64,000 nucleotides of DNA from Bacteroides uniformis (lineage in GTDB: Bacteria; Bacteroidota; Bacteroidia; Bacteroidales; Bacteroidaceae), in contig NZ_CP102263.1 of NCBI RefSeq assembly GCF_025147485.1, forward strand, positions 4,565,453 to 4,629,452. Direction: 5' to 3'. A program made the position numbers and the translations under genes. A model generated the notes under the pieces. That model searched no databases, was not told the origin of the DNA, and saw only the letters and a list, made by a program, of their open reading frames with translations. This document shows positions 19,411 through 27,293 of the stretch, in pieces (the stretch's first letter is position 1; every line of letters begins with the position of its first letter).

Positions 19411-19485
19411 TCACGCTCTTGATGCCACCACCACGACGCGAATAATATGCAGGACTGCCAGGTTAATAGATGTATGTAAATTCAT
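19411..19485 (-). CDS. ilv operon leader peptide (24 aa)
   Basis: A 24-codon frame from ATG 19485 to TGA 19413-19411. Eleven of 24 residues are branched-chain: Leu3, Ile7, Leu9, Val11, Leu12, Ile14, Ile15 and Val17-20. The four consecutive valine codons sit just before the stop. A promoter 35 bp upstream and a terminator 43 bp downstream complete a textbook attenuator: a ribosome stalled at Ile/Val codons leaves 19405-19414 free to pair with the terminator's 5' arm, while one that reaches the stop covers it. Too short for standard gene finders. Function is inferred from layout. Confidence 0.85.
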   Translation of the reverse strand: MNLHTSINLAVLHIIRVVVVASRA

Positions 19486-19519
19486 AACTTAATTCTTCTT
19501 TTTTGTTTCAAACGTGCTG

Positions 19520-19550
19520 CAAAGGTAAGGGCTTTTTTATAATCTCCAAA
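19520..19550 (-). promoter_or_regulatory. Promoter of the ilv operon
   Basis: On the minus strand TTTG (19550-19547), a 19-nt spacer and TACCTTTG (19527-19520): a full Bacteroides consensus promoter. The predicted transcript start near 19512 leaves about 27 nt before the leader peptide. Confidence 0.85.
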
Positions 19551-19805
19551 CAAATTGAAGAAAAAAATAAGATAAATATGAATAATCGTAAGAAAATATC
19601 GCCCTAAAATCCTATTTTATCACTTAACAGTTCTAAATAGAACCATTCAGACAGCCAATGTAAATGTATTGCCAATCATTGAAACCATTTAATAATCTGA
19701 AAATTACCAAAGGCTCTCTACATCCCGAAACAAATAATTCGTATCTTTGTCTCTTCAAATACTCAAAAAAACAGTATTTACTAATTAAATAAAGATAGAA
19801 AATTA
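19551..19805. other. Spacer between ilv promoter and slyD
   Basis: AT-rich and without a gene. It contains one small palindrome, GTTCTA-AA-TAGAAC (19630-19643), a possible operator, and a TATCTTTG -7 box for slyD at 19742-19749. Confidence 0.5.
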
Positions 19806-20378
19806 ATGGAAACAGTAGAAAACAAGTACATCACCGTAGCATATAAGCTGTACTCAATCGAAAACGGAGAAAAAGATTTCGAAGAAGAAGCACCCGTAGA
19901 GCATCCTTTTCAGTTTATCTCAGGTCTGGGAATGACACTCGAACCCTTTGAAGCCCAGATAAAAGACTTGCAAATAGGCGATAAATTCGACTTTACCATT
20001 CCGGCATCAGAAGCTTATGGTGAATATGACGACGACCATGTTATTGACCTCCCCAAAGAAATCTTCATGATAGAAGGAGAATTCGACAGCGATCGTGTAG
20101 TAGAAGGTGCCGTTATCCCCTTGATGACTTCTGAAGGTCAACGCATCAACGGAAGTGTGGTAGAAGTGAAGGAAGATATCGTCGTAATGGATATGAACCA
20201 TCCGCTCGCAGGTTGTGACTTGAACTTCACTGGAGAAGTAGTGGAAAGCCGCCTGGCTACAAACGAAGAACTTGCCGAAGTCGCCCGTATGATGGGTGGC
20301 GGTTGCGGCAGCTGCGGTTGTGGTGACTGTGGCGACGGATGCGGCGACCATGAATGTGGAGGCGGATGCTGCCACTAG
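19806..20378 (+). CDS. slyD: SlyD-type FKBP peptidyl-prolyl isomerase with metal-binding tail
   Basis: 190 aa. The N-terminal FKBP domain interrupted by an IF (chaperone) domain is typical of SlyD: VEHPFQFISGLGMTLEPFEAQI, then GDKFDFTIPASEAYGEYDDD, and MDMNHPLAGCDLNFTGEV. The last about 28 residues are Gly/Cys/His/Asp-rich (GGGCGSCGCGDCGDGCGDHE and onward), a likely nickel/zinc-binding tail as in E. coli SlyD. It acts in the cytoplasm in protein folding and metal delivery. The ATG at 19806 has an A-rich upstream region; the promoter box is at 19742-19749. Confidence 0.92.
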   Translation: METVENKYITVAYKLYSIENGEKDFEEEAPVEHPFQFISGLGMTLEPFEAQIKDLQIGDKFDFTIPASEAYGEYDDDHVIDLPKEIFMIEGEFDSDRVVEGAVIPLMTSEGQRINGSVVEVKEDIVVMDMNHPLAGCDLNFTGEVVESRLATNEELAEVARMMGGGCGSCGCGDCGDGCGDHECGGGCCH

Positions 20379-20389
20379 AAGAATTAAAA

Positions 20390-20469
20390 ATGAAGAATTA
20401 AAAATGAAAGAATCAAACTACGCAATATAAGTATGCTGCATGATAATTCTTTCATTTTTAATTCTTCAT
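20390..20469. terminator. Long AT-rich inverted repeat between convergent genes
   Basis: A 24-bp perfect inverted repeat (20390-20413 with 20446-20469) built from GAATTAAAAATGAA-type words, 32-nt loop, followed by T runs in both directions. It can end both slyD and the convergent desulfidase gene. Confidence 0.75.
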
Positions 20470-20477
20470 TTTTTTAA

Positions 20478-21758
20478 TTATTTACTTGTCATTATCTCCA
20501 ATACCAATTTATCCGTTTCATTCATTCCTTTAGAACCGATTTTTGTCAGATTACGGATACTCTGATCCACATCCTCATCAATAATACCTTCTACGGAAGT
20601 TACACAACGGTTTTCCATGGCCATGATGGCTGAAAGTACTGCGGTTGAAACTCCGGTAGTCACTTTCAATGCACAACTAGGTTTGGCACCATCACAAATC
20701 ATTCCGGTAAGATTGGCAATCATGTTCTGTACAGCATATGCCACCTGCTCATAAGTACCCCCCATTAGCCAAGTTATACCGCAACTGGAACCAGTGGCAG
20801 CAACCACACAACCGCATAAGGCGGATAACCGTCCCAAACTCTGCTTGATATAGATTACTGTCAAATGGCTCAACATCAAGGCACGAATCAATTCTTCTTC
20901 TGATTTCCCGTTTTCTTCGGCATAAATCAAAACCGGCAACGTAGCGGATATACCTTGATTACCGCTTCCTGAATTACTCATGACCGGAATCATGGCTCCT
21001 GCCATACGGGCATCGCAAGCACCGGAAGTATAAGAAAGAATATGGGAAAAAACACTGTCCCCCATAACCTTATGCTCGTAAGTACCACGAAGGATTTTTC
21101 CCAAGCCATGTCCGTAATCACCCTCAAAAGAGCTTTCTGCGGCAGCCTTATTCAGACGGGCCGTTTCGAGGATAAAACGAATTTCGTCCAACGGAGCCGT
21201 CAAAGCAAAATCATAGACTTTCCGCAAGCTTAAATCCAGCGCACCTTCCTCCTTTTCTGTGCTTGCAACAGCCTGCTTGTTCAACAGCACTTCCCCATTG
21301 CGTGCCATGTATACAAAGGAAGTGTGTCCACCTGCAATGATAGCAGTGGACTTTTCATCCCCGACCTCACAACAAACTTCAACATAAAGCTTCTCTTTAA
21401 TGCCATCTTTCAGTGCTATATGGATGCGCTTTTCATCTATAAAACGTCTTCCTTCTTCCACGGCATCGGGATTACAATCCTTCAATACCTCCAGTTGATA
21501 TTCCGATTTACCGATTAAGGCACCAAGCGCTACTGCAATAGGCAGCCCAATCATTCCTGTACCGGGAATTCCTACGCCCATCGCGTTCTTCAAGATATTG
21601 GCACTTAAAAGAACCGTTATCTTTTCCGGATGTCTGCCCAATACTTCCGCAGCTTTTGCCACACACAATGCCACAGCTATAGGTTCTGTGCAACCTATAG
21701 CAGGAACGACCTCGGATTTAACCAAATCAATAATCTGTTGTCTTTCCGTTTTTGTCAT
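20478..21758 (-). CDS. L-cysteine desulfidase / L-serine dehydratase-like protein (CyuA/YhaM, UPF0597 family)
   Basis: 426 aa with the family's hallmark N-terminus VVPAIGCTEPIAVALCVAKA, GMGVGIPGTGMIG-like VGIPGTGMIGLPIA, the SNSGSGNQGI segment (STSGSGNQG elsewhere), and the late cysteine-bearing GCVVAATGSSCGI and MICDGAKPSCALK. Members are Fe-S enzymes that split L-cysteine to pyruvate, ammonia and sulfide, or dehydrate serine. A TACCTTTG box (21788-21781, minus strand) lies 22 bp upstream, so it has its own promoter. Exact substrate is not visible. Confidence 0.85.
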   Translation of the reverse strand: MTKTERQQIIDLVKSEVVPAIGCTEPIAVALCVAKAAEVLGRHPEKITVLLSANILKNAMGVGIPGTGMIGLPIAVALGALIGKSEYQLEVLKDCNPDAVEEGRRFIDEKRIHIALKDGIKEKLYVEVCCEVGDEKSTAIIAGGHTSFVYMARNGEVLLNKQAVASTEKEEGALDLSLRKVYDFALTAPLDEIRFILETARLNKAAAESSFEGDYGHGLGKILRGTYEHKVMGDSVFSHILSYTSGACDARMAGAMIPVMSNSGSGNQGISATLPVLIYAEENGKSEEELIRALMLSHLTVIYIKQSLGRLSALCGCVVAATGSSCGITWLMGGTYEQVAYAVQNMIANLTGMICDGAKPSCALKVTTGVSTAVLSAIMAMENRCVTSVEGIIDEDVDQSIRNLTKIGSKGMNETDKLVLEIMTSK

Positions 21759-21824
21759 ATTTATTCAATTTAGATGCAGACAAAGGTAATGTATTTTATT
21801 CTATAATAGAAGGAATAGAAGGAA

Positions 21825-21867
21825 TAAAATAAATCCCACTATTAAGACATTGCTTAATAGTGGGATT
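21825..21867 (-). terminator. Terminator after the lipoprotein gene
   Basis: A 15-bp perfect stem (AATCCCACTATTAAG with CTTAATAGTGGGATT; 21832-21846, 21853-21867), 6-nt loop, followed on the minus strand by a T-rich run. Confidence 0.8.
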
Positions 21868-21904
21868 CCCTATCTTAAGTTGTTATCTTCCTGTCTAAAT
21901 TAGA

Positions 21905-22657
21905 TTACTTTTTCAAATTCAAACCCAATTCAAACTTTGTAGTTTTTGACATTGCAGTCGGAAGGTCTCCCAATATAGCTTTTATCATAGGACCAAAACT
22001 ACCTAATGCATCCGGATCATCAGGAATCAATTCTGCAATTGCCGGTCCCATAGCAGCAATAGTAGTCATAAGTTCTTTATCAATAAAGATTTTCACTTCT
22101 TCATTATTATTAGACAACGCATAATTCACAGGGATTCCATTCTTCACAAGTTCCAACAATTGAGATATAACAGTAGTTATATCAGCTTTAGTATTAGCAT
22201 CGGCTATTATTTTTTCCAGATTCAGGAAAAGCAACATTTTACCATTCCCCTGCAATTTAAAGGTTGCATAATCTGCCGGTGAAGTCTCCCATACCGGAGT
22301 TATTGGCTTCTCACCTGAAAGATCTATCCCTGCAGAAGAATAAGTGGCCACTATATTACCGTCAGCACTCAAAGTAACATCCTGCAATACCTGCGGCAAT
22401 ATCACAGACCCCATCTGTATAGCTAACGACGGAATAGCACTTACCGGCAAAAATAATAGATATGTGTCCTCAGGTGCCTCCCATGTCATAAAAACACTAC
22501 CTCCGATCACCGAATTATTTTCATCCAATTCAACAGCCGGAACTTTCCAAGTACCAATAACCGGGTCTTTAATCTTATCATCGTCGTCATCACTACAAGC
22601 AGTGAACAAACTCATAGAGCAAATCAACGCAAATAAAAAAAACAAATTCTTTTTCAT
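21905..22657 (-). CDS. Lipoprotein of unknown function
   Basis: 250 aa from the ATG at 22657; the longer upstream frame is discarded because MKKNLFFLFALICSMSLFTA followed by C is a clean lipoprotein signal. The mature protein begins CSDDDDDKIKDPVIGTWKVP, an acidic stretch often found in Bacteroides surface-exposed lipoproteins, then a lipocalin-like DPVIGTWK opening. The rest is rich in hydrophobic helices and beta segments without a motif I recognise (it resembles Bacteroides DUF-type lipoproteins). It has its own terminator at 21825-21867. Codon use looks AT-richer than the neighbours. Confidence 0.75.
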   Translation of the reverse strand: MKKNLFFLFALICSMSLFTACSDDDDDKIKDPVIGTWKVPAVELDENNSVIGGSVFMTWEAPEDTYLLFLPVSAIPSLAIQMGSVILPQVLQDVTLSADGNIVATYSSAGIDLSGEKPITPVWETSPADYATFKLQGNGKMLLFLNLEKIIADANTKADITTVISQLLELVKNGIPVNYALSNNNEEVKIFIDKELMTTIAAMGPAIAELIPDDPDALGSFGPMIKAILGDLPTAMSKTTKFELGLNLKK

Positions 22658-23176
22658 ACTTAAAAAAACATATTTAGTTAATAAAAAAATCTCCCAAGAG
22701 ATAATTGTCTCCATTTTAAAGAGAAAATGCAAAGGAACACTTTTTAGAAATACTGAGCAAGGTCTTTTCTAAAAAAAGGATGTTCCATTTTTAAGATATC
22801 CCTTATTAATCCAAGTAGAAGGATTCCACAAAAAACAATTGTTCGCTTCTTATCAATCATAAGTTGATCTTATATCAATGTAGAGTTTTCAAGTATTGAC
22901 ACTGAAGGTACCAATACATTGAACTGCATTAGGACCGATATACAAATGATATTCAACAACTTAACACAGCTCATCTTTAATATGATTAGTACCGAACCGC
23001 TTCTTTTGCCTCTCTACACTGCAAAATAGCCACCACAAGGAACCTATTGTTTGCAAAAAAATACATTCTATTCAAACGAATCCCAAAAAAAGTTGTTATC
23101 TTTATAAAGTCAAAAGCATTTCCTATAAAGCGTATTGGCACATTAACCTCATATATAAACCTTTAAAGCATTTGAT
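22658..23176. other. 519-bp AT-rich intergenic region
   Basis: Divergent promoters for the lipoprotein gene and aroC must lie here. A TATCTTTA -7-like box is at 23097-23104 for aroC. No RNA gene, repeat array or small gene is visible in the middle 350 bp. Confidence 0.6.
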
Positions 23177-24253
23177 ATGTTCAACTCATTTGGAAATATT
23201 CTCCGTCTTACCAGTTTTGGGGAATCACACGGTAAGGGTGTGGGAGGAGTGATAGACGGATTCCCTGCAGGAATAGTCATTGATATGGATTTCGTCCAGG
23301 CAGAGCTCGACCGACGCCGCCCCGGACAGTCACGTATCACTACTGCCCGGAAAGAAGGTGATAAAGTGGAGTTTCTCTCCGGCATCTTCGAAGGAAAATC
23401 CACGGGCTGCCCCATAGGATTCATTGTATGGAACCAAAACCAGCATTCTGACGATTACAATAACCTGAAAGAGGTCTACCGCCCGTCACATGCCGACTAT
23501 ACTTATAAGGTAAAATACGGCATCCGAGACCATCGCGGAGGCGGACGTTCATCGGCCCGTGAAACAATCTCGCGTGTAGTGGCGGGCGCCTTGGCCAAAT
23601 TGGCACTAAAGCAGTTGGGTATACACATCACGGCATACACTTCACAAGTAGGCTCTATCCGCCTTGAAGAGAACTATACCGCATACGACCTCGACCTGAT
23701 AGAGACCAATCCGGTCCGCTGCCCCGACCCGGCGAAGGCGAAAGAAATGGAAGAACTCATCTTCAAGATAAAGGGAGAAGGAGATACTATCGGAGGAGTG
23801 GTGACCTGTGTCATCAAAGGATGCCCCATCGGACTGGGACAACCCGTATTCGGCAAGCTCCATGCGGCACTCGGAGCAGCCATGCTCAGCATCAATGCAG
23901 CAAAAGCATTCGAGTATGGAGACGGTTTCAAGGGATTAAAGCAAAAAGGCTCAGAGCAGAATGACGTGTTCTACAACAACAACGGACGTATCGAGACCCG
24001 CACCAATCATTCGGGCGGTATACAAGGTGGAATCAGCAACGGACAAGACATCTATTTCCGTGTAGCCTTCAAACCCGTGGCAACCGTACTGATGGAGCAA
24101 CACACCGTGAACATTGACGGTGTAGACACCACCCTGAAAGCCCGCGGACGCCATGATCCGTGCGTATTGCCACGCGCAGTACCCATCGTGGAAGCAATGA
24201 CAGCAATGACATTGCTGGATTATTACCTGATTGACAGAACAACTCAGCTATAA
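23177..24253 (+). CDS. aroC: Chorismate synthase
   Basis: Makes chorismate from EPSP with reduced FMN, the last shared step of aromatic amino acid synthesis. The 358-aa protein has the N-terminal [26 protein letters not shown] with the catalytic histidine, [17 protein letters not shown], and the basic [26 protein letters not shown]. The C-terminal [17 protein letters not shown] is intact. First of four codirectional genes with gaps of 9, 15 and 14 bp, probably one transcript. Confidence 0.95.
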   Translation: MFNSFGNILRLTSFGESHGKGVGGVIDGFPAGIVIDMDFVQAELDRRRPGQSRITTARKEGDKVEFLSGIFEGKSTGCPIGFIVWNQNQHSDDYNNLKEVYRPSHADYTYKVKYGIRDHRGGGRSSARETISRVVAGALAKLALKQLGIHITAYTSQVGSIRLEENYTAYDLDLIETNPVRCPDPAKAKEMEELIFKIKGEGDTIGGVVTCVIKGCPIGLGQPVFGKLHAALGAAMLSINAAKAFEYGDGFKGLKQKGSEQNDVFYNNNGRIETRTNHSGGIQGGISNGQDIYFRVAFKPVATVLMEQHTVNIDGVDTTLKARGRHDPCVLPRAVPIVEAMTAMTLLDYYLIDRTTQL

Positions 24254-24262
24254 TATTCACCT

Positions 24263-25618
24263 ATGGAAATAAAGAAATATATTACAGAGAACGAGTCTAA
24301 AATGCTGGAAGACTTGTTCAGCCTCATCCGTATTCCAAGCATCAGTGCCAAACCCGAGTATCACGACGATATGCTTGCCTGCGCCAAACGCTGGGCACAA
24401 CTGTTGCTCGAAGCCGGAGCAGACGAAGCTCTGGTAATGCCTTCAAAAGGAAATCCAATTGTTTTTGGACAGAAAATCGTAGACCCGGACGCCAAGACCG
24501 TATTGGTATATGCCCACTACGACGTGATGCCGGCCGAGCCTCTCGAACTTTGGAAAAGCGAACCCTTTGAGCCTGAAATACGCGACGGACATATCTGGGC
24601 ACGTGGTGCTGATGATGACAAAGGGCAGTCTTTCATACAAGTGAAAGCATTTGAATACCTCGTCAGAAACGGACTGCTGCAAACCAACGTGAAATTCATC
24701 TTTGAAGGAGAAGAAGAAATCGGCTCGCCCAGTCTGGAAAGCTTCTGCCAAGAGCACAAAGAACTGCTAAAAGCAGATGTCATACTGGTTTCGGACACCA
24801 GCATGCTTGGCGCCGACCTGCCTTCACTGACCACTGGATTGCGCGGACTTGCCTATTGGGAAATAGAAGTGACCGGCCCTAATCGCGACCTGCACAGCGG
24901 ACACTTCGGCGGTGCCGTCGCCAATCCCATCAACGTGCTTTGCCAGATTATCAGCAAAGTAACGGATGCGGAGGAACGTATCACCGTACCGAGTTTCTAT
25001 GACGATGTGGAAGAAGTTCCCCAAGCTGAGCGCGACATGATAGCCCGCATTCCTTTCGACGAAGAGAAATACAAAAAGGCTATCAATGTAAAAGCGCTTT
25101 TCGGAGAGAAAGGTTACAGTACGCTGGAACGTAACAGTTGCCGTCCATCTTTCGACGTATGCGGCATCTGGGGCGGATATACGGGTGAAGGGTCCAAGAC
25201 CGTGCTCCCATCCAAGGCATACGCCAAGGTATCCTGCCGGTTAGTTCCCCACCAGGACCACCATAAAATATCCAAACTGTTTGCTGACTATATCTTAGAC
25301 ATAGCACCGGATTCGGTGCAGGTAAAAGTCACTCCGATGCACGGCGGACAAGGATATGTATGCCCCATCAGCCTGCCCGCCTATCAAGCCGCCGAAAAAG
25401 GTTTTGAAAAAGCATTCGGAAAGAAACCGCTGGCAGTGCGTCGAGGTGGAAGTATCCCCATCATTTCCACCTTCGAGCAAGTGCTGGGTATCAAAACCGT
25501 ATTGATGGGCTTCGGGCTCGAATCCAACGCCATCCACTCACCTAATGAGAATATACCATTGGACATCTTCCGTAAAGGAATAGAAGCCGTTGTCGAATTC
25601 TACCTCAATTATAAATAA
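24263..25618 (+). CDS. M20 family metallopeptidase (dipeptidase)
   Basis: 451 aa. The two-zinc M20 motifs are clear: VYAHYDVMP with the first metal histidine and catalytic aspartate, GADDDKGQ, IFEGEEEIGSPSL with the catalytic Glu-Glu pair, VSDTSML, and the dimerisation domain with DLHSGHFGG. The last metal histidine lies in ESNAIHSPNENIP. It cleaves dipeptides or N-acylated amino acids in the cytoplasm. The gap of 9 bp after aroC suggests cotranscription, without an obvious functional link. Confidence 0.9.
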   Translation: MEIKKYITENESKMLEDLFSLIRIPSISAKPEYHDDMLACAKRWAQLLLEAGADEALVMPSKGNPIVFGQKIVDPDAKTVLVYAHYDVMPAEPLELWKSEPFEPEIRDGHIWARGADDDKGQSFIQVKAFEYLVRNGLLQTNVKFIFEGEEEIGSPSLESFCQEHKELLKADVILVSDTSMLGADLPSLTTGLRGLAYWEIEVTGPNRDLHSGHFGGAVANPINVLCQIISKVTDAEERITVPSFYDDVEEVPQAERDMIARIPFDEEKYKKAINVKALFGEKGYSTLERNSCRPSFDVCGIWGGYTGEGSKTVLPSKAYAKVSCRLVPHQDHHKISKLFADYILDIAPDSVQVKVTPMHGGQGYVCPISLPAYQAAEKGFEKAFGKKPLAVRRGGSIPIISTFEQVLGIKTVLMGFGLESNAIHSPNENIPLDIFRKGIEAVVEFYLNYK

Positions 25619-25633
25619 AACAAGAAAATCAGG

Positions 25634-26713
25634 ATGAAAGACTTCCAAATTCAAGCCATCGGCCTGATGTCCGGCACCTCTCTTGACGGACTGGACGTAT
25701 GTTGTTGCACTTTCCGACGACAAGCTAGAAAATGGTCTTTCCACATAGACTGTGCGAAAGGCTATAGCTACCCCGACGCCATGAAGCAGATATTGGGTAC
25801 CGGTGCACAGACAATGAGTGCTTTGGAGTTCATCACTTTCCACAGCTCCTATGGAAAGTTTCTCGGTGAACGTGTCAACGAGTTCATGCAAGAATTTGGA
25901 GTCCACCCCGATATTATCGCCTCCCACGGGCATACTATCTTCCATGAGCCTCAAAAGAGAATCATGTACCAAATAGGTGATGGAGCCGCCATTGCCGCTG
26001 AAACCCATATACCTACCGTTTCGGATTTCCGGCGGCTGGACATCATGCTAGGTGGGCAGGGCGCTCCACTCGTACCTATTGGCGACCGGTTGCTTTTTGC
26101 TGACTACGACTTCTGTTTGAATATCGGCGGCTTCTCCAACATCTCATTCGAGCAGGACGGGCGGCGCATCGCTTTTGACATCAGTCCGGTGAATTACGTC
26201 ATCAACCATTACTGCCGGCAAATAGGATTGGAATTTGACCGTGACGGCGAGATAGCACGGCAAGGCAACATTTGCCAAGAACTGCTGGACGAACTGAACG
26301 GAATGGATTTCTACCATCAGTCCGGACCGAAATCATTGGGACGGGAGTGGGTGGAAACGCTGGTATATCCCATGCTCGAGCGTTATGGCTTGAGTATGGA
26401 AAATATGCTACGTACCTTTTACGAGCATGCCGCCTGGCAAATATCACGCATCATCACCGCCCACCCCTTGCCCGATGGCAATGGAAAGCTGCTGATTACC
26501 GGTGGAGGTGCATTCAACAAGTTCCTCATAGAACGTATCGACGCCTTGTGTCCGTGTGAGATCGTGATTCCCAGCCGGCAAATCATAGAGTACAAGGAAG
26601 CCCTAATCTTTGCTTTCCTGGGTGCCCTCTATATGGCGGACACACCCGGATGCCTCGCCTCGGTAACGGGAGCCACGGCAGATAATATCGGAGGGATGCT
26701 GTTTAAAATATAG
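25634..26713 (+). CDS. anmK: Anhydro-N-acetylmuramic acid kinase
   Basis: Opens and phosphorylates 1,6-anhydro-MurNAc to MurNAc-6-phosphate in peptidoglycan recycling. The 359-aa protein has the ATP motif GLMSGTSLDGLDV at its N-terminus, IIASHGHTIFHEP with the conserved histidine, LNIGGFSNISF, and GGGAFNKFLI near the end. Length is normal. The gap of 15 bp from the peptidase gene and 14 bp to the Nudix gene make one operon likely. Confidence 0.93.
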   Translation: MKDFQIQAIGLMSGTSLDGLDVCCCTFRRQARKWSFHIDCAKGYSYPDAMKQILGTGAQTMSALEFITFHSSYGKFLGERVNEFMQEFGVHPDIIASHGHTIFHEPQKRIMYQIGDGAAIAAETHIPTVSDFRRLDIMLGGQGAPLVPIGDRLLFADYDFCLNIGGFSNISFEQDGRRIAFDISPVNYVINHYCRQIGLEFDRDGEIARQGNICQELLDELNGMDFYHQSGPKSLGREWVETLVYPMLERYGLSMENMLRTFYEHAAWQISRIITAHPLPDGNGKLLITGGGAFNKFLIERIDALCPCEIVIPSRQIIEYKEALIFAFLGALYMADTPGCLASVTGATADNIGGMLFKI

Positions 26714-26727
26714 TCAATTCTACCATT

Positions 26728-27282
26728 ATGGAAAAATCAAAAGACACCTGGACCGTCTTATCCAGCGAATACCTTCATCGGGCCCCGTGGCTCACTGTGC
26801 GTAAGGACCATGTAGTGCTACCCAACGGCAACCATATCCCCTCCTATTATATATTGGAATATCCCAACTGGGTGAATACCATTGCCATCACCCGTGATGG
26901 ACAATTTGTCTTTATCCGCCAATACCGGCATGGCATACAAGAAACGTCCTATGAGCTCTGTGCAGGGGTATGCGAAGAAGAGGACGGCTCTCCGATGGTT
27001 TCCGCACAACGGGAACTTTTGGAAGAAACCGGCTATGGAAACGGAGTATGGAAAGAGTTCATGCAAATCTCTCCCAATCCAAGTACCCACACCAACATTA
27101 CCTACTGTTTCCTGGCTACGGACGTGGAGAAAATCTCCGAGCAACAGTTGGAAGATACGGAAAACCTGACCGTACACCTGCTTTCCTTGCAAGAGGTCAA
27201 GGAATTGCTGCAGCAAGGAAGCATCCGCCAGGCGCTGATGGCTGCTCCCCTCTGGAAATACATGGCGGAGAGAATTATTTAA
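26728..27282 (+). CDS. Nudix hydrolase, ADP-ribose pyrophosphatase type
   Basis: 184 aa. The order TIAITRDGQFVFIRQYRHGIQETSYELCAG followed by RELLEETGYGNG fits ADP-sugar pyrophosphatases, which hydrolyse ADP-ribose to AMP and ribose 5-phosphate. The Nudix core RELLEE is intact, but the segment before it (GVCEEEDGSPMVSAQ) places Gly where the first Glu of GX5EX7REUXEE is expected, as if the loop were two residues longer. Last gene of the aroC operon, 11 bp from the convergent topB stop. Confidence 0.85.
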   Translation: MEKSKDTWTVLSSEYLHRAPWLTVRKDHVVLPNGNHIPSYYILEYPNWVNTIAITRDGQFVFIRQYRHGIQETSYELCAGVCEEEDGSPMVSAQRELLEETGYGNGVWKEFMQISPNPSTHTNITYCFLATDVEKISEQQLEDTENLTVHLLSLQEVKELLQQGSIRQALMAAPLWKYMAERII

Positions 27283-27293
27283 TGTGATTACCC

